The position numbers were made by a program, and so were the translations under genes. Source: Rhodococcus sp. IEGM 1409 (GTDB lineage Bacteria > Actinomycetota > Actinomycetes > Mycobacteriales > Mycobacteriaceae). Taken from it: a stretch of DNA of 64,000 nucleotides. Below are positions 1 to 9,588 of the stretch, piece after piece. A model generated the notes under the pieces. That model saw only the letters and a program-made list of their open reading frames with translations. It was not told the origin of the DNA and ran no database searches. Every line of letters starts with the position of its first letter. Positions within the stretch are counted from its first letter, which is position 1. Location of the stretch: the NCBI RefSeq assembly GCF_030056735.1, contig NZ_JASHKN010000001.1, positions 1,054,001 to 1,118,000 of the forward strand, written 5' to 3'.

Positions 1-396
1 GGCTGTGGCCGGGAAGCTGGCCGGAGCGCCGATCGACGTGATGGTGGCCGCGCCCACCGTTCGAACTGGTGTGACTTTGGCGGGATCGAACTGTATGACC
101 CCGTAGTCCAGCTCCGGGTTCGACTCGACGAACGTGCCGACCACGCCCGCGCCCTCATTGCTTTCCGGGATCACGGAAGATCCAGGGCCACCGCAGTGAC
201 CTGCGGTGATGCCAACAAGTCTGCCGCCGTTGTCATGACCGATGGTGGTCAACGTACACACCAGCTGGTTGTCGATGATGATGCCCGAGCCACCGCCCAT
301 GGGCGTGGGTGCAGCAACCGCGTTACTGCTGACGATGAAGCCGAGTCCGAGTGCCAAGACCAACGCTGCCAGGGCCGAAACAATTCGCTGCAACAT
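1..396 (-). CDS. Secreted trypsin-like serine protease (S1 fold), C-terminus beyond the window
   Basis: The frame is open from an ATG at 396 to the left edge (132 codons), so only the N-terminal part is seen. A GGAGAG ribosome site precedes the ATG. The first 30 or so residues form a signal peptide: an arginine, a long Leu/Ala/Val stretch, then a likely cleavage after NAVAA. Near residue 75 is ITAGHCGG, the histidine active-site motif of chymotrypsin-fold peptidases. The catalytic Asp is probably the D of LDYGVIQF; the serine lies outside the window. The product should be exported and act in the cell envelope or outside. Substrate is unknown. The family assignment is firm and the function is not. 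Confidence 0.75.
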   Translation of the reverse strand, partial: MLQRIVSALAALVLALGLGFIVSSNAVAAPTPMGGGSGIIIDNQLVCTLTTIGHDNGGRLVGITAGHCGGPGSSVIPESNEGAGVVGTFVESNPELDYGVIQFDPAKVTPVRTVGAATITSIGAPASFPATA

Positions 397-470
397 CACA
401 ATCTCTCCGCCGGTAATCTCCCCGCTGCAAAAAACGCATACCCCGGAAAGTGCGGACTTACGCAGCGGTT

Positions 471-1199
471 CTAGTCGGTAGCTCCGAGCGCCTCGAGCAT
501 CTTGCGAGCCTCTTCGAGTTGACGACTCAACTCGTCGACTCGCGCCGCGGCCATGTCTCGCGCAGCGACGATGATGGACTCTACGGCTTCGATGGCGGTG
601 GGCTCACCCAACTCGCGGACAGCTCGCTCGACTGCATCGGGTGCGACCGGAACCGCTTTGCCCGGACGCTTCGCGCCCTGTGTGACCGTCACGCTCCAAT
701 CGTTGTCGGCACCCGCATGGATGGTGACACTGATGCCGGCGGGCAGTTTCTTCGCACGCTTGACTGCCGGGCGAGGTGTCGCGGCAGGAGTAGCCGGGGC
801 GGTCGACACCGGGGCGGGTGCAGGCTGTGCCCGGGGCTTGGGCCGAACGGGCTCTACGAGTGGCTCCATCGGCTCCATCAAGGGTTCGGACTCCACAACT
901 GGTTTGGGCCGGGGCGCCGGTTTGGCCGGTGACGCGGACACACGGTTGATGCGCAATTCTTCTGCCTCGAAAGGCAATTCGTCATTGACACCTTTGGGAC
1001 GGATGAGCACGGTATTGCCGTCCACCGACACGACTTTCGCCGAGGTACCGGCTTCGATCCCCAGGCTGGGGGTTGCCTCGCGCAGATAGACGGTGGCGCG
1101 CTTACCTTCGGCGACAGCCGTGGCGAGCGCTGCCAGATTTTCCGCAGTGAGGTGATCCGGCGTTGATGCGGCAGCGCCGGAACGTCTACGGGGTGGCAT
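471..1199 (-). CDS. DUF6319-like protein with a proline-rich middle
   Basis: 242 aa from an ATG at 1199 with AAAGGA seven bases upstream; a TTG two codons earlier is possible but less good. The N-terminal 90 residues form a small compact domain. A low-complexity Pro/Ala/Val linker follows (about residues 92-145), then a second conserved block and a C-terminal amphipathic helix rich in Glu, Arg and Leu that may be a coiled coil. No signal peptide or membrane segment. It resembles actinobacterial proteins collected as DUF6319, which have no known function. It stands alone, divergent from the cyclase at 1406. Confidence 0.6.
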   Translation of the reverse strand: MPPRRRSGAAASTPDHLTAENLAALATAVAEGKRATVYLREATPSLGIEAGTSAKVVSVDGNTVLIRPKGVNDELPFEAEELRINRVSASPAKPAPRPKPVVESEPLMEPMEPLVEPVRPKPRAQPAPAPVSTAPATPAATPRPAVKRAKKLPAGISVTIHAGADNDWSVTVTQGAKRPGKAVPVAPDAVERAVRELGEPTAIEAVESIIVAARDMAAARVDELSRQLEEARKMLEALGATD

Positions 1200-1405
1200 G
1201 CGCAAGTCCTTTCAGAAGAATGTGGTGCATTTCAGTATCGATAGGGCTTTTCTCGGGGCAACTCTTGCACAAGCCACCGACGTGTTCGCTCTCACCGCCC
1301 GCCTGAGCCCGAGGATTCGGAGGCGGTTCGGCTGATTCAGTACTGTTCTCGGGGCACCGCGTGGAAGATGGTGGACAGTAATTCGTTGCGGCAAGAAGGA
1401 GCACG

Positions 1406-2491
1406 GTGAGCAGTTCGGAGTCAGAGTGGATCGACGAGGTCACCGAACCCGCCCCTTCTGAACCTCACACTGCTGATCCGGTCGACGTGGATGCTCATCT
1501 GCTCAGCCGAATTCAAGCCGACATCGAGGAGTCTCTCCTCGGCGGGCCCCGTTGCTTCACTCAGTCGCAGATCGCGGAATTCGCCGGTGTGACACGCGAG
1601 CGTGCCGATCGTTTGTGGGTGGCGATGGGCTTTGCAGTCGACGAGGATCCCGACGCAGTCATGTTCACCCAGCAAGATGCCAACGCTCTCAAGACGATCA
1701 TCGACATGGTGAATCGAGGAGTCATCTCGCAGAGCAGTGAGGTGGCTGCCGCCCGCTCACTCGGGCAGTCGATGTCGAGATTGGCTGAGTGGCAGGTATC
1801 GCTCATCAGCACACACATCATCGACCAGCTCGCCGACTCGGCGGATCACGAGCCCGAAGCGATCCGGAAGATCGTTCTGAGCCTCGGCGCCGAGATCATC
1901 CCCGCGGTGGAATCTCTGCAGACGTACGTCTGGAAGCGTCACGTCGCGTCCTCGACGGGCCGCAACGTCGGAAACCCGGGCGAAGAAGTCGCGAGTCGTG
2001 TTCTGGTCGTGGGTTTCGCCGACATCGTCGGGTACACCTCGCTGACCCGCGGCCTCGACTCCGCCGAACTCAACGATCTGCTCGAGCGGTTCGAGTCGGC
2101 GTCCACCGAAATCATCGGGCGCAACTACGGCTGGGTGGTCAAGACCGTCGGTGACGAAGTCATGTTTGCCGCCGAAAGTCCCCACCACGCCGCCGAGATC
2201 GCTTTGCAGATCCAGCAAGCCGTCCTCGCCGATCACGACGATCCACAGCTTCGGGTCGGTCTGGCCATGGGTCCGACGTTGGTTCGCTTCGGAGATCTTT
2301 ACGGTTCGGTGGTCAACAAGGCCGCGCGCCTGACCAGTTCCGCTCGTCCCGGCACTGTGCTGATCGACTCCGAGTTGGCCACCCAGCTCGGCTCGGACGC
2401 CAATTTCAAACTGCGACACCTTCGTCCGCGGCGAGTGCGCGGCATCGACCGCCTCGAGCAGTACGTGCTACGACGCAACCTGGAGCCGTGA
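1406..2491 (+). CDS. Class III adenylate cyclase with N-terminal regulatory domain
   Basis: 361 aa from a GTG with AAGGAG just upstream. Residues 1-190 are a helical regulatory domain of the type fused to mycobacterial Rv1264-like cyclases. Residues 198-355 are the cyclase homology domain. The two metal-binding aspartates are visible in FADIVGYT (D206) and KTVGDEVMF (D250), the latter with a substrate-side Lys (K246). The transition-state Asn and Arg follow in VVNKAARLTSS. All key residues are present, so it should convert ATP to cAMP as a homodimer in the cytoplasm. Rv1264 is pH-controlled through its N-domain; whether this one is too is inference. Confidence 0.9.
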   Translation: MSSSESEWIDEVTEPAPSEPHTADPVDVDAHLLSRIQADIEESLLGGPRCFTQSQIAEFAGVTRERADRLWVAMGFAVDEDPDAVMFTQQDANALKTIIDMVNRGVISQSSEVAAARSLGQSMSRLAEWQVSLISTHIIDQLADSADHEPEAIRKIVLSLGAEIIPAVESLQTYVWKRHVASSTGRNVGNPGEEVASRVLVVGFADIVGYTSLTRGLDSAELNDLLERFESASTEIIGRNYGWVVKTVGDEVMFAAESPHHAAEIALQIQQAVLADHDDPQLRVGLAMGPTLVRFGDLYGSVVNKAARLTSSARPGTVLIDSELATQLGSDANFKLRHLRPRRVRGIDRLEQYVLRRNLEP

Positions 2492-2494
2492 GCG

Positions 2495-3139
2495 TCAGCT
2501 CGACACTCCGCGTGCAGCCAGAAAGTCGTCCACGATCTGCTCACACGCAGCCTCCCCGAGAGGCGTCAGCGTGGCCAGCTTGGTGAGCACCAAAGGTCCG
2601 ACCAACTGAGCAAGTGCGACGTCGTAGTCGTACTCCCCCAACGCGTCGATCGCGTCTGGCGCGCGCAGGATCCGATCGAACGCGTGACGGTACTGCTCGA
2701 AAACCGTCTGGCGCAGTGATCGCAATTCGGGCTTGTCCGTGGACAGGGCGTCGACACTCGAGTAACCCTTCAGCTCCGGTCCCAAGCCGAGCCAGCACAT
2801 CGCCGTGACCTGGATCGGTGCGCTTTCGATGGCCTTGGCCTGACTGGTCAACAACTCGAGCAACTGCGCGCGGAGATCGCCTTCACCGGACATCTCCGGC
2901 ACCGGCGGCAGTAGACGTGCAAATGCCGCGGCGAGTAACTCCGTGCCGCTGTCGAAATGGCGATACAGCGTCGCACGCGCGACGTTGGCCAACTTGGTGA
3001 CGGCATCGATCGTCACGGCGTCGACGCCGCCTTCTGCCAGCAGCTTGGTCGCCGCGTCGAGCAACCTCGACCTGGAGCGTTGTTTACGCGGGTCCTCGTC
3101 GTTTCCCTGCTGATCGATTGCCTGCTTGTCGATTCCCAC
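2495..3139 (-). CDS. TetR-family repressor divergent from an MFS pump
   Basis: About 214 aa. An open frame runs further upstream, but the conserved part begins near a GTG at 3139 (GAAG eight bases before); a GTG at 3145 is the alternative. The N-terminal helix-turn-helix is clear (IDAVTKLANVARATLYRHF), followed by an all-helical ligand domain of normal TetR length. It is divergent from the MFS transporter at 3229 with about 90 bp between them, the usual arrangement for a local repressor of an exporter. It converges on the adenylate cyclase with a 3-bp gap. Confidence 0.85.
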   Translation of the reverse strand: MGIDKQAIDQQGNDEDPRKQRSRSRLLDAATKLLAEGGVDAVTIDAVTKLANVARATLYRHFDSGTELLAAAFARLLPPVPEMSGEGDLRAQLLELLTSQAKAIESAPIQVTAMCWLGLGPELKGYSSVDALSTDKPELRSLRQTVFEQYRHAFDRILRAPDAIDALGEYDYDVALAQLVGPLVLTKLATLTPLGEAACEQIVDDFLAARGVSS

Positions 3140-3228
3140 CGTCACAACTTCAGTTATACCCACTTGGGGGTTGTGGAACTGCTGTTCTTGTAACGATACT
3201 GATGGTCTTGTTTCTATCGGGAGGTTTC
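3140..3228. promoter_or_regulatory. Divergent TetR/MFS promoter region
   Basis: The 89 bp between the two starts must hold both promoters and the likely TetR operator. CACAAC (3143-3148) and GTTGTG (3170-3175) are complementary but far apart. I see no compact, strong palindrome. GGGAGG stands six bases before the MFS GTG. Confidence 0.4.
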
Positions 3229-4746
3229 GTGAGCAGCGATACGACGCTCGAACAGTCCACGTGGACCATCCGACAGATCTGGATGCTGACCGTCGCGTGC
3301 TGCGCGGTCGCACTGGTCGTCGCAGCAATGGCCGCGCTCAACACGGCCCTCCCAGACTTGGCCCGCGACACCGGCGCAACACAAAGCCAGCTCACGTGGA
3401 TCGTAGACGGGTACACGCTCACGCTGGCTTGTCTCCTGTTACCGGCGGGCGCACTCGGCGATCGTTATGGCCGACGCGAACTGCTCATGTTCGGACTACT
3501 CGTTTTTGCTGCCGGCTCGTCGATTCCGGTCTTCGCGGACGAGCCGTCGTGGATCATCGTCTCCCGAGTGATCTCCGGTATCGGCGCCGCATTTGTCATG
3601 CCGGCGACGCTGTCTCTGCTCACCGCGGGCTTTCCGCCGGCCCAGCGTGCCCGCGCCGTCGGAGTCTGGTCCGGGGTGGCCGGTTCCGGTGCAATCGCCG
3701 GACTGGTCGTCTCCGGCCTGCTCCTCGAAAAATGGTCGTGGCATTCGATATTCGTCAGTCTGGCCGTCGTCTCCGTCTTGATCCTCGTGGTGTCGTTCAC
3801 GATCGTGACATCGAAGGACTCGGAGGCAACTCCACTCGATCTTCCAGGCACCGCACTGATAGCCGGATCGATCGGACTGTTTGTCCTGGGGATGATCGAG
3901 GCACCCGCCCGCGGTTGGCTCGATCCGGTGGTCGTTGCCCTGCTGATCGGCGGAATTGCCATGACGGCCATCTTCAGCTGGGTCGAATTACGGACTCGCC
4001 ATCCACTTCTGGACGTCAGGCTGTTCGCCAATCGCGCATTCGGCAGTGGCGCAGCGTCACTGACACTGCAGTTCCTGGCGACCTTCGGCCTGTTCTTTCT
4101 GATCGTGCAGTATCTGCAACTGGTGCTCGACTACTCTCCGCTGCAATCGGCGCTAGCCCTCATGCCGATCGCCGTGCCGGTGATGGCCCTGTCCGTGGTT
4201 GCGCCCCTGCTGATTCCACGTATCGGTCTACGCACCCTCACCGCAACCGGAGTCGCCTTCCTCGGAACCGGAATTGCACTCCTGGCGCGCTTGGACGCCA
4301 GTTCGACCTATGCCGAAGTCTGTGTTCCCTTGATAGTGGCCGCCATTGGACTGGGTTTGTCGACAACCCCCGCAACTGCTGCCATCGTCTCCAATGCACC
4401 AGACTCCAAACAGGGCGTTGCATCAGCAGTCAACGACGCGACCCGTGAGATCGGCTCTGCCATCGGCGTTGCACTCGCTGGAAGCATCCTCGCCGCCGGG
4501 TACAGCAATCATGTTCAGCCCGCGGTCGACTTGCTGCCCGAACCCGCCAAGGAGCCGGTCTCCGGCTCCCTCGCTGCTGCACTTCACGTCGCCGAAGCAG
4601 CCGGACCGCAAGGCGCACAGTTGGCCGAATTCGCCCGTGAAGCCTTCATCAAAGGGATGGACCAAGGAGCGCTCACACTCGCCGCGATCATGTGGGTATC
4701 CGCGATCGTCCTCGGGTTCTGGGCTCCGGGCCGTCAGCGAGACTGA
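3229..4746 (+). CDS. MFS drug/solute exporter, DHA2 (EmrB/QacA) type, 14 TM
   Basis: 505 aa from a GTG at 3229 chosen for its GGGAGG site; upstream codons are open but lie in the divergent promoter. About 14 hydrophobic segments and the family signatures are visible: LNTALPDLARD in TM1 and LGDRYGRRELLMFG, the motif A loop between TM2 and TM3. This class exports drugs, dyes or metabolites by proton antiport across the inner membrane. The substrate is not predictable. The adjacent divergent TetR gene is the probable regulator. Its 3' end overlaps the convergent Lrp/AsnC gene by 13 bp. Confidence 0.88.
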   Translation: MSSDTTLEQSTWTIRQIWMLTVACCAVALVVAAMAALNTALPDLARDTGATQSQLTWIVDGYTLTLACLLLPAGALGDRYGRRELLMFGLLVFAAGSSIPVFADEPSWIIVSRVISGIGAAFVMPATLSLLTAGFPPAQRARAVGVWSGVAGSGAIAGLVVSGLLLEKWSWHSIFVSLAVVSVLILVVSFTIVTSKDSEATPLDLPGTALIAGSIGLFVLGMIEAPARGWLDPVVVALLIGGIAMTAIFSWVELRTRHPLLDVRLFANRAFGSGAASLTLQFLATFGLFFLIVQYLQLVLDYSPLQSALALMPIAVPVMALSVVAPLLIPRIGLRTLTATGVAFLGTGIALLARLDASSTYAEVCVPLIVAAIGLGLSTTPATAAIVSNAPDSKQGVASAVNDATREIGSAIGVALAGSILAAGYSNHVQPAVDLLPEPAKEPVSGSLAAALHVAEAAGPQGAQLAEFAREAFIKGMDQGALTLAAIMWVSAIVLGFWAPGRQRD

Positions 4747-5264
4747 CCCTCGTGTCGATACGCCGGAGCCTTGGTCGTCTGCTTCGACTGCAAAGTCTGA
4801 AGTAGGGGCATCGACCGAAGCGGCACCACAACCGAGAGGACCATGACGCTGGTCGAGCGAGTGGCTATCCCCGACCGGTTCAGTTCGAGCAGAGTCGCCT
4901 GCAAATCCTCGTGCGACGCAGCGGCAATCCGGCACAGCACGTCCCCGGAGCCGGTGGTGGCAAAGGCTTCGAGAACACCGGGTATGGCTTCGAGTTCGGC
5001 GGTAACGGTGTCGAGCGCCCCCTGTGCGATCTGCAAAGTCACGAATGCCTGCACTCCGAAACCCGCTGCAGCCAAGTTGATGTGCGGGGCATACCCAGCG
5101 ATGATTCCCGCATCTTCCATCCTTTTCAGTCTCGCCTGCACCGTCGCCCGGGCAACCTTGACCTGACGCGAGAGCTCCAAAGCACCGGCGCGCGGGTGCT
5201 TGTTCATCGCGTCCAACAGAGCCAGATCCACTGCGTCGAGATTCACGTCTGCTCCACTCGTCAT
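4734..5264 (-). CDS. Lrp/AsnC-family regulator
   Basis: 176 aa. An N-terminal winged helix-turn-helix (LDAMNKHPRAGALELSRQ, then RATVQARLKRMEDAG) is followed by an alpha/beta RAM ligand-binding domain with the G-D-D/T-like core seen in TTGSGDVLCRI. It is a normal-length feast/famine regulator, probably an octamer responding to an amino acid or related metabolite. It is divergent from 4-hydroxyphenylpyruvate dioxygenase (start 5442), which suggests that it controls tyrosine catabolism; this is inferred from position only. Its 3' end overlaps the MFS gene. Confidence 0.88.
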   Translation of the reverse strand: MTSGADVNLDAVDLALLDAMNKHPRAGALELSRQVKVARATVQARLKRMEDAGIIAGYAPHINLAAAGFGVQAFVTLQIAQGALDTVTAELEAIPGVLEAFATTGSGDVLCRIAAASHEDLQATLLELNRSGIATRSTSVMVLSVVVPLRSMPLLQTLQSKQTTKAPAYRHEGQSR

Positions 5265-5360
5265 TCAACTATGCACACTGCCTATAAAACATTGCCATAA
5301 TCTTCGGATTCCGGCGCTATGTCTACTTTCAACTACCTCCGTTGACTACCCAACCTCTGA

Positions 5361-6647
<1,287 letters not shown>

Positions 6648-6653
6648 GGTAGT

Positions 6654-7304
6654 TCAGCTGTTTTCGTTCCACGCCCAGACCACCGAGGGTCGCCCGGTGG
6701 CACTGACTCGGACGCGTTCGTCCGTACGTTCCAGTCCTGGCAGCGCTTTGAGTGTTCGGTTCAAGTTGCCCGGATCCGGACGCACACCGGAAAGTTCCTC
6801 CGCAACCGCCAACGCATACGACGCCGGAAACGACGGACCCAGCAGCGCGCGCGTGAAGGCCTGATCTCGCCACAACAAGGTGTCCACCAGGATCGGGCGG
6901 GTATCGGCGACTATCCGATCGTGGTCGAACGCAAGGTCACCCGGGTTGTCCCAGCTCACCCACTCGGCTGAATTCGGCACCTCGTCAGACGAGATCACTG
7001 CCCACATGGTCACCGAGAGCGTCGGCCCGCGTGGGTCGCGATTGGGCTCGTCGAACACGGTCAGTTGCCCGCTGGCGAGGATCTTCCCGTCCGCAATTCC
7101 TAGCTTGGTGGTCACGGCCCGCCTGGCGGCGTCCTGCAACCGCTCACCGGCGCCCAGCAGTACACCGGGCAGCGCTAACTGCCCGGTGTACGGCTCCGCT
7201 TGCCGCGCAGTGACTGCAAATCGCAACATCCCGGGCTCCGGATTGCCGAAGCGGAGCGCGATGACATCGATCGAGACAAGTGACTGGTCCACACCGTCCA
7301 TCAT
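6654..7304 (-). CDS. NrtR-like regulator: degenerate Nudix domain plus C-terminal winged helix
   Basis: 216 aa from an ATG at 7304 that overlaps the stop of the PurA-like gene (ATGATGG over TGA), so translation is probably coupled. Residues 10-150 are a Nudix fold, but the Nudix box has lost both catalytic glutamates: after GAGERLQDAARR the expected REU-x-EE reads RAVTTKLG. The C-terminal 60 residues (GNLNRTLKALPGLE to the end) match the winged helix of NrtR proteins, which repress NAD-metabolism genes and let go of DNA on binding ADP-ribose-type ligands. Last gene of a four-gene operon with a palindrome at its head (10622-10644); I infer that it regulates the operon. Confidence 0.75.
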   Translation of the reverse strand: MMDGVDQSLVSIDVIALRFGNPEPGMLRFAVTARQAEPYTGQLALPGVLLGAGERLQDAARRAVTTKLGIADGKILASGQLTVFDEPNRDPRGPTLSVTMWAVISSDEVPNSAEWVSWDNPGDLAFDHDRIVADTRPILVDTLLWRDQAFTRALLGPSFPASYALAVAEELSGVRPDPGNLNRTLKALPGLERTDERVRVSATGRPSVVWAWNENS

Positions 7305-8584
7305 GCAGGCACTGGGCATCGGACCTGACGATCGGCCCGGTCGGCACCGTCCGCGGTCAGAACTACCGGCGCCCCCATTTCCTCGCTCAGATACCGGGCG
7401 AGATCGTCCGGGTCGGCCGGAAGTTCCTTCGGGACAACCCCTACGACTTTCAATGAATCTGTCAGCGCCTGTTGGTGATCGAGATCCTTCCACTCTCCGA
7501 CGGGAACGGATGGCAATCCTTCGTACGCCTGCACCCCGTGGATCGGGGTGCCGGCAGCCCGCGCGCGCTCCATCGCATCGAGATGAGTCAGCGCCAATCC
7601 GTCGACGCCACCGCTCACCTCGATTGCGTAGCGCAACAACAACTCGTCGAGGTGACCCATCCGGAATCCACCTTGATACTCACCGACCCCGTTGTGCAGC
7701 TCTGGCAACACCTTCGCCAGATCCGGATCCTCGGTCGGGAACGGTCCAGCTCCGTGTCGTGTCATGTACGTGCGGGTGACACCGAGGACGTAACTGTCCC
7801 GGCCCAACTCGCCGATCATTGCTCGCGCATTGGACGGTTCGACCGTCGACCACGTGGTGTGTGGGTGAAACCCCCGCCACTCGTCGAGAAGGACACCTTG
7901 AGCTCCCTCGAATACCAGACGACCACCGGCACTCCACCCGCACAGTGCGCCCGGGCCGGCAATGTCCACGACAGCACCGAATTCCGCGTACATGTCGACC
8001 ATGTCGTCGATCGGCGGAAAACCGTGGCGGCTCTCCTCGATCAACGGTCCGTAGTGGGCCACCAACGCCGACAACTTAAAACGCAAGGCATCCGGTAGCA
8101 GACAGTCTCCCACCGTCGGTGCACTGTGGCCTAGCGCGTACGCCGCAGTCTCACCGATTCCCTTGCCACACGAGCCGTGCCGGTTGCCGCCGCGAGCATC
8201 CTCGCGGGCTCTGTTGGCTGCGACGTGAATCGGCGTCGTCAACAATGCGCGCGCGTCGATCCGTATCAGGTCGAAAGGGTTACGAACTCCGATCGACTCC
8301 AGAGCACGCGCCTCCCGGGCGAGCGCGATGGGCTCGACCAACACGAATCTCGAGAGAAACGTCGGGACACCGGACAACGTACCCGAGCCGAACTGCGAAA
8401 ACGTGTGGTGCCGCTCGCCGACGATCACGTTGTGCGCTGCCTGCGCCCCGCCGTTGAACCGAACCACGGCGGCCACACCGAGATCGGCTTGCTCGGAGCA
8501 AAGCCAGTCGACCGTTGCTCCCTTGCCCGCGTCGCCGAATCCGAGATCCACGACGACGATGTCACGACCTTCGAAAGCGTTCAC
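7301..8584 (-). CDS. Divergent adenylosuccinate-synthetase (PurA-like) enzyme
   Basis: 427 aa, good AAGGAG site before ATG 8584. The PurA fold is recognisable along its length: GDAGKG near residue 17 (usually GDEGKG; the catalytic Asp D18 is kept), H51 in GGAQAAHN, FEGAQGVLLD, TRHGAGPFPTE and a C-terminal nucleotide loop TADGADRADRQ. PurA joins IMP and aspartate using GTP. Here the aspartate-binding loop, normally TGRRRR-like before the GW(F/L)D motif, reads YQGGFRMGHLD, so the amino-acid substrate may differ. A housekeeping PurA would not normally sit with a pseudokinase, a vWA protein and an NrtR-like regulator, so I treat this as an accessory paralogue. Confidence 0.8.
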   Translation of the reverse strand: MNAFEGRDIVVVDLGFGDAGKGATVDWLCSEQADLGVAAVVRFNGGAQAAHNVIVGERHHTFSQFGSGTLSGVPTFLSRFVLVEPIALAREARALESIGVRNPFDLIRIDARALLTTPIHVAANRAREDARGGNRHGSCGKGIGETAAYALGHSAPTVGDCLLPDALRFKLSALVAHYGPLIEESRHGFPPIDDMVDMYAEFGAVVDIAGPGALCGWSAGGRLVFEGAQGVLLDEWRGFHPHTTWSTVEPSNARAMIGELGRDSYVLGVTRTYMTRHGAGPFPTEDPDLAKVLPELHNGVGEYQGGFRMGHLDELLLRYAIEVSGGVDGLALTHLDAMERARAAGTPIHGVQAYEGLPSVPVGEWKDLDHQQALTDSLKVVGVVPKELPADPDDLARYLSEEMGAPVVLTADGADRADRQVRCPVPA

Positions 8585-8596
8585 AGACTTCTCCTT

Positions 8597-9583
8597 TTAG
8601 ACGAAATCGACGTCGTCCGTGCCGGTTCCGAGGTGACGGGGCAAACCGACCATCGTTGCAGTGGCACTTCGTGGAATCAGAGCCAGAGCCTTTCCGACGG
8701 TCTCGGCTTCAGCCGTGGAACCGACGTCGCGGAGATCCGCCAGTCCGTCGCGCAAATCGATGCGATCTTCGCCGATTCCGACCGTCAGCGCGATCAATTC
8801 ACACACGGCGGCGGGGTCGTCGAGTTTGACGAACCGCTCACCGAGCAGCCCTCTCCAGTGATCCGCGATTTCCGGGTCGTTGAAGTACGACGACTGATCG
8901 GGCAGAACGTAATAGACGTTCCACCGCTTTTCGAGTTCACGGTAGATCGAAGGTACCGATACGTCCTGACGAACCTTGTCACCGATCACCGAACGGATGT
9001 GGCGAGCCGAGAGCCGCGGCTTGTTCAACTCGTCGCCGATGATGAAGAGGTAGCCTTTCCGTGCACGCTTCTCCCAGGCATCGGTACTCGTGTGGCGCGC
9101 CATGAAATATGCTGCCAATTCATAGCTTTCCGATTTCTGACCGCCACCGTTGCCTTCGAGGAAAATGGTTCGAAGCTGTTCGTCCATCGCGTTTCCCGAC
9201 TCGAACTGCCCGACTTGCAGTGGCACCCGGTCGGAATCTGCGTCACCGATACCGCCGAACAGAATCTGCGGATCGTCCGCATATCCCTTGCGTTGCAGCA
9301 GTCCGTGCAGCTTCCCGAGCTTGTCCTGCATGATGCGAGGGACCGCACCCATCGAACCGGTGACATCGAAAAGCACTGCTATCGGCAGCGAATCGGGGTG
9401 CCCGTCCGAATCTCGGCACTCGCGCTTGTCGACGCCGAAGGGGTCGAGCGTCGAGTCCGCTTTCCAACTGCTCCGCGGACGCGACCGGAGTGAATCGGTG
9501 TAGCCGAAGTCGTCGACACCACGTGCGGCACGAAAAGTCTTGCCCGCCAAGTACGTGTTGTCATCCCAGTATCCGTAGCCCAT
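8597..9583 (-). CDS. von Willebrand factor A (vWA) domain protein
   Basis: About 328 aa from ATG 9583 (AAAGGA eleven bases upstream); a GTG at 9592 overlapping the upstream stop is possible. The central domain begins with AVLFDVTGSMG (D73 to S77), a MIDAS metal site of DxTxS form, followed by the alternating helices and strands of a vWA fold to about residue 270. No signal peptide or membrane segment, so it is probably cytoplasmic. vWA proteins act as metal-dependent scaffolds in stress and conflict modules. Twelve bases separate it from the PurA-like gene downstream, and its start overlaps or abuts the pseudokinase gene. Confidence 0.82.
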   Translation of the reverse strand: MGYGYWDDNTYLAGKTFRAARGVDDFGYTDSLRSRPRSSWKADSTLDPFGVDKRECRDSDGHPDSLPIAVLFDVTGSMGAVPRIMQDKLGKLHGLLQRKGYADDPQILFGGIGDADSDRVPLQVGQFESGNAMDEQLRTIFLEGNGGGQKSESYELAAYFMARHTSTDAWEKRARKGYLFIIGDELNKPRLSARHIRSVIGDKVRQDVSVPSIYRELEKRWNVYYVLPDQSSYFNDPEIADHWRGLLGERFVKLDDPAAVCELIALTVGIGEDRIDLRDGLADLRDVGSTAEAETVGKALALIPRSATATMVGLPRHLGTGTDDVDFV

Positions 9584-9588
9584 GGTGA

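Noticed and set aside
3126-4448. 440-codon plus-strand frame inside the MFS gene
   Set aside because: Arg-rich shadow frame; the MFS frame has all the membrane segments and motifs.
8177-9493. Long plus-strand frame (438 codons) opposite the vWA and PurA-like genes
   Set aside because: It mirrors two recognisable genes, has no family features, and is a codon-bias shadow of high-GC DNA.
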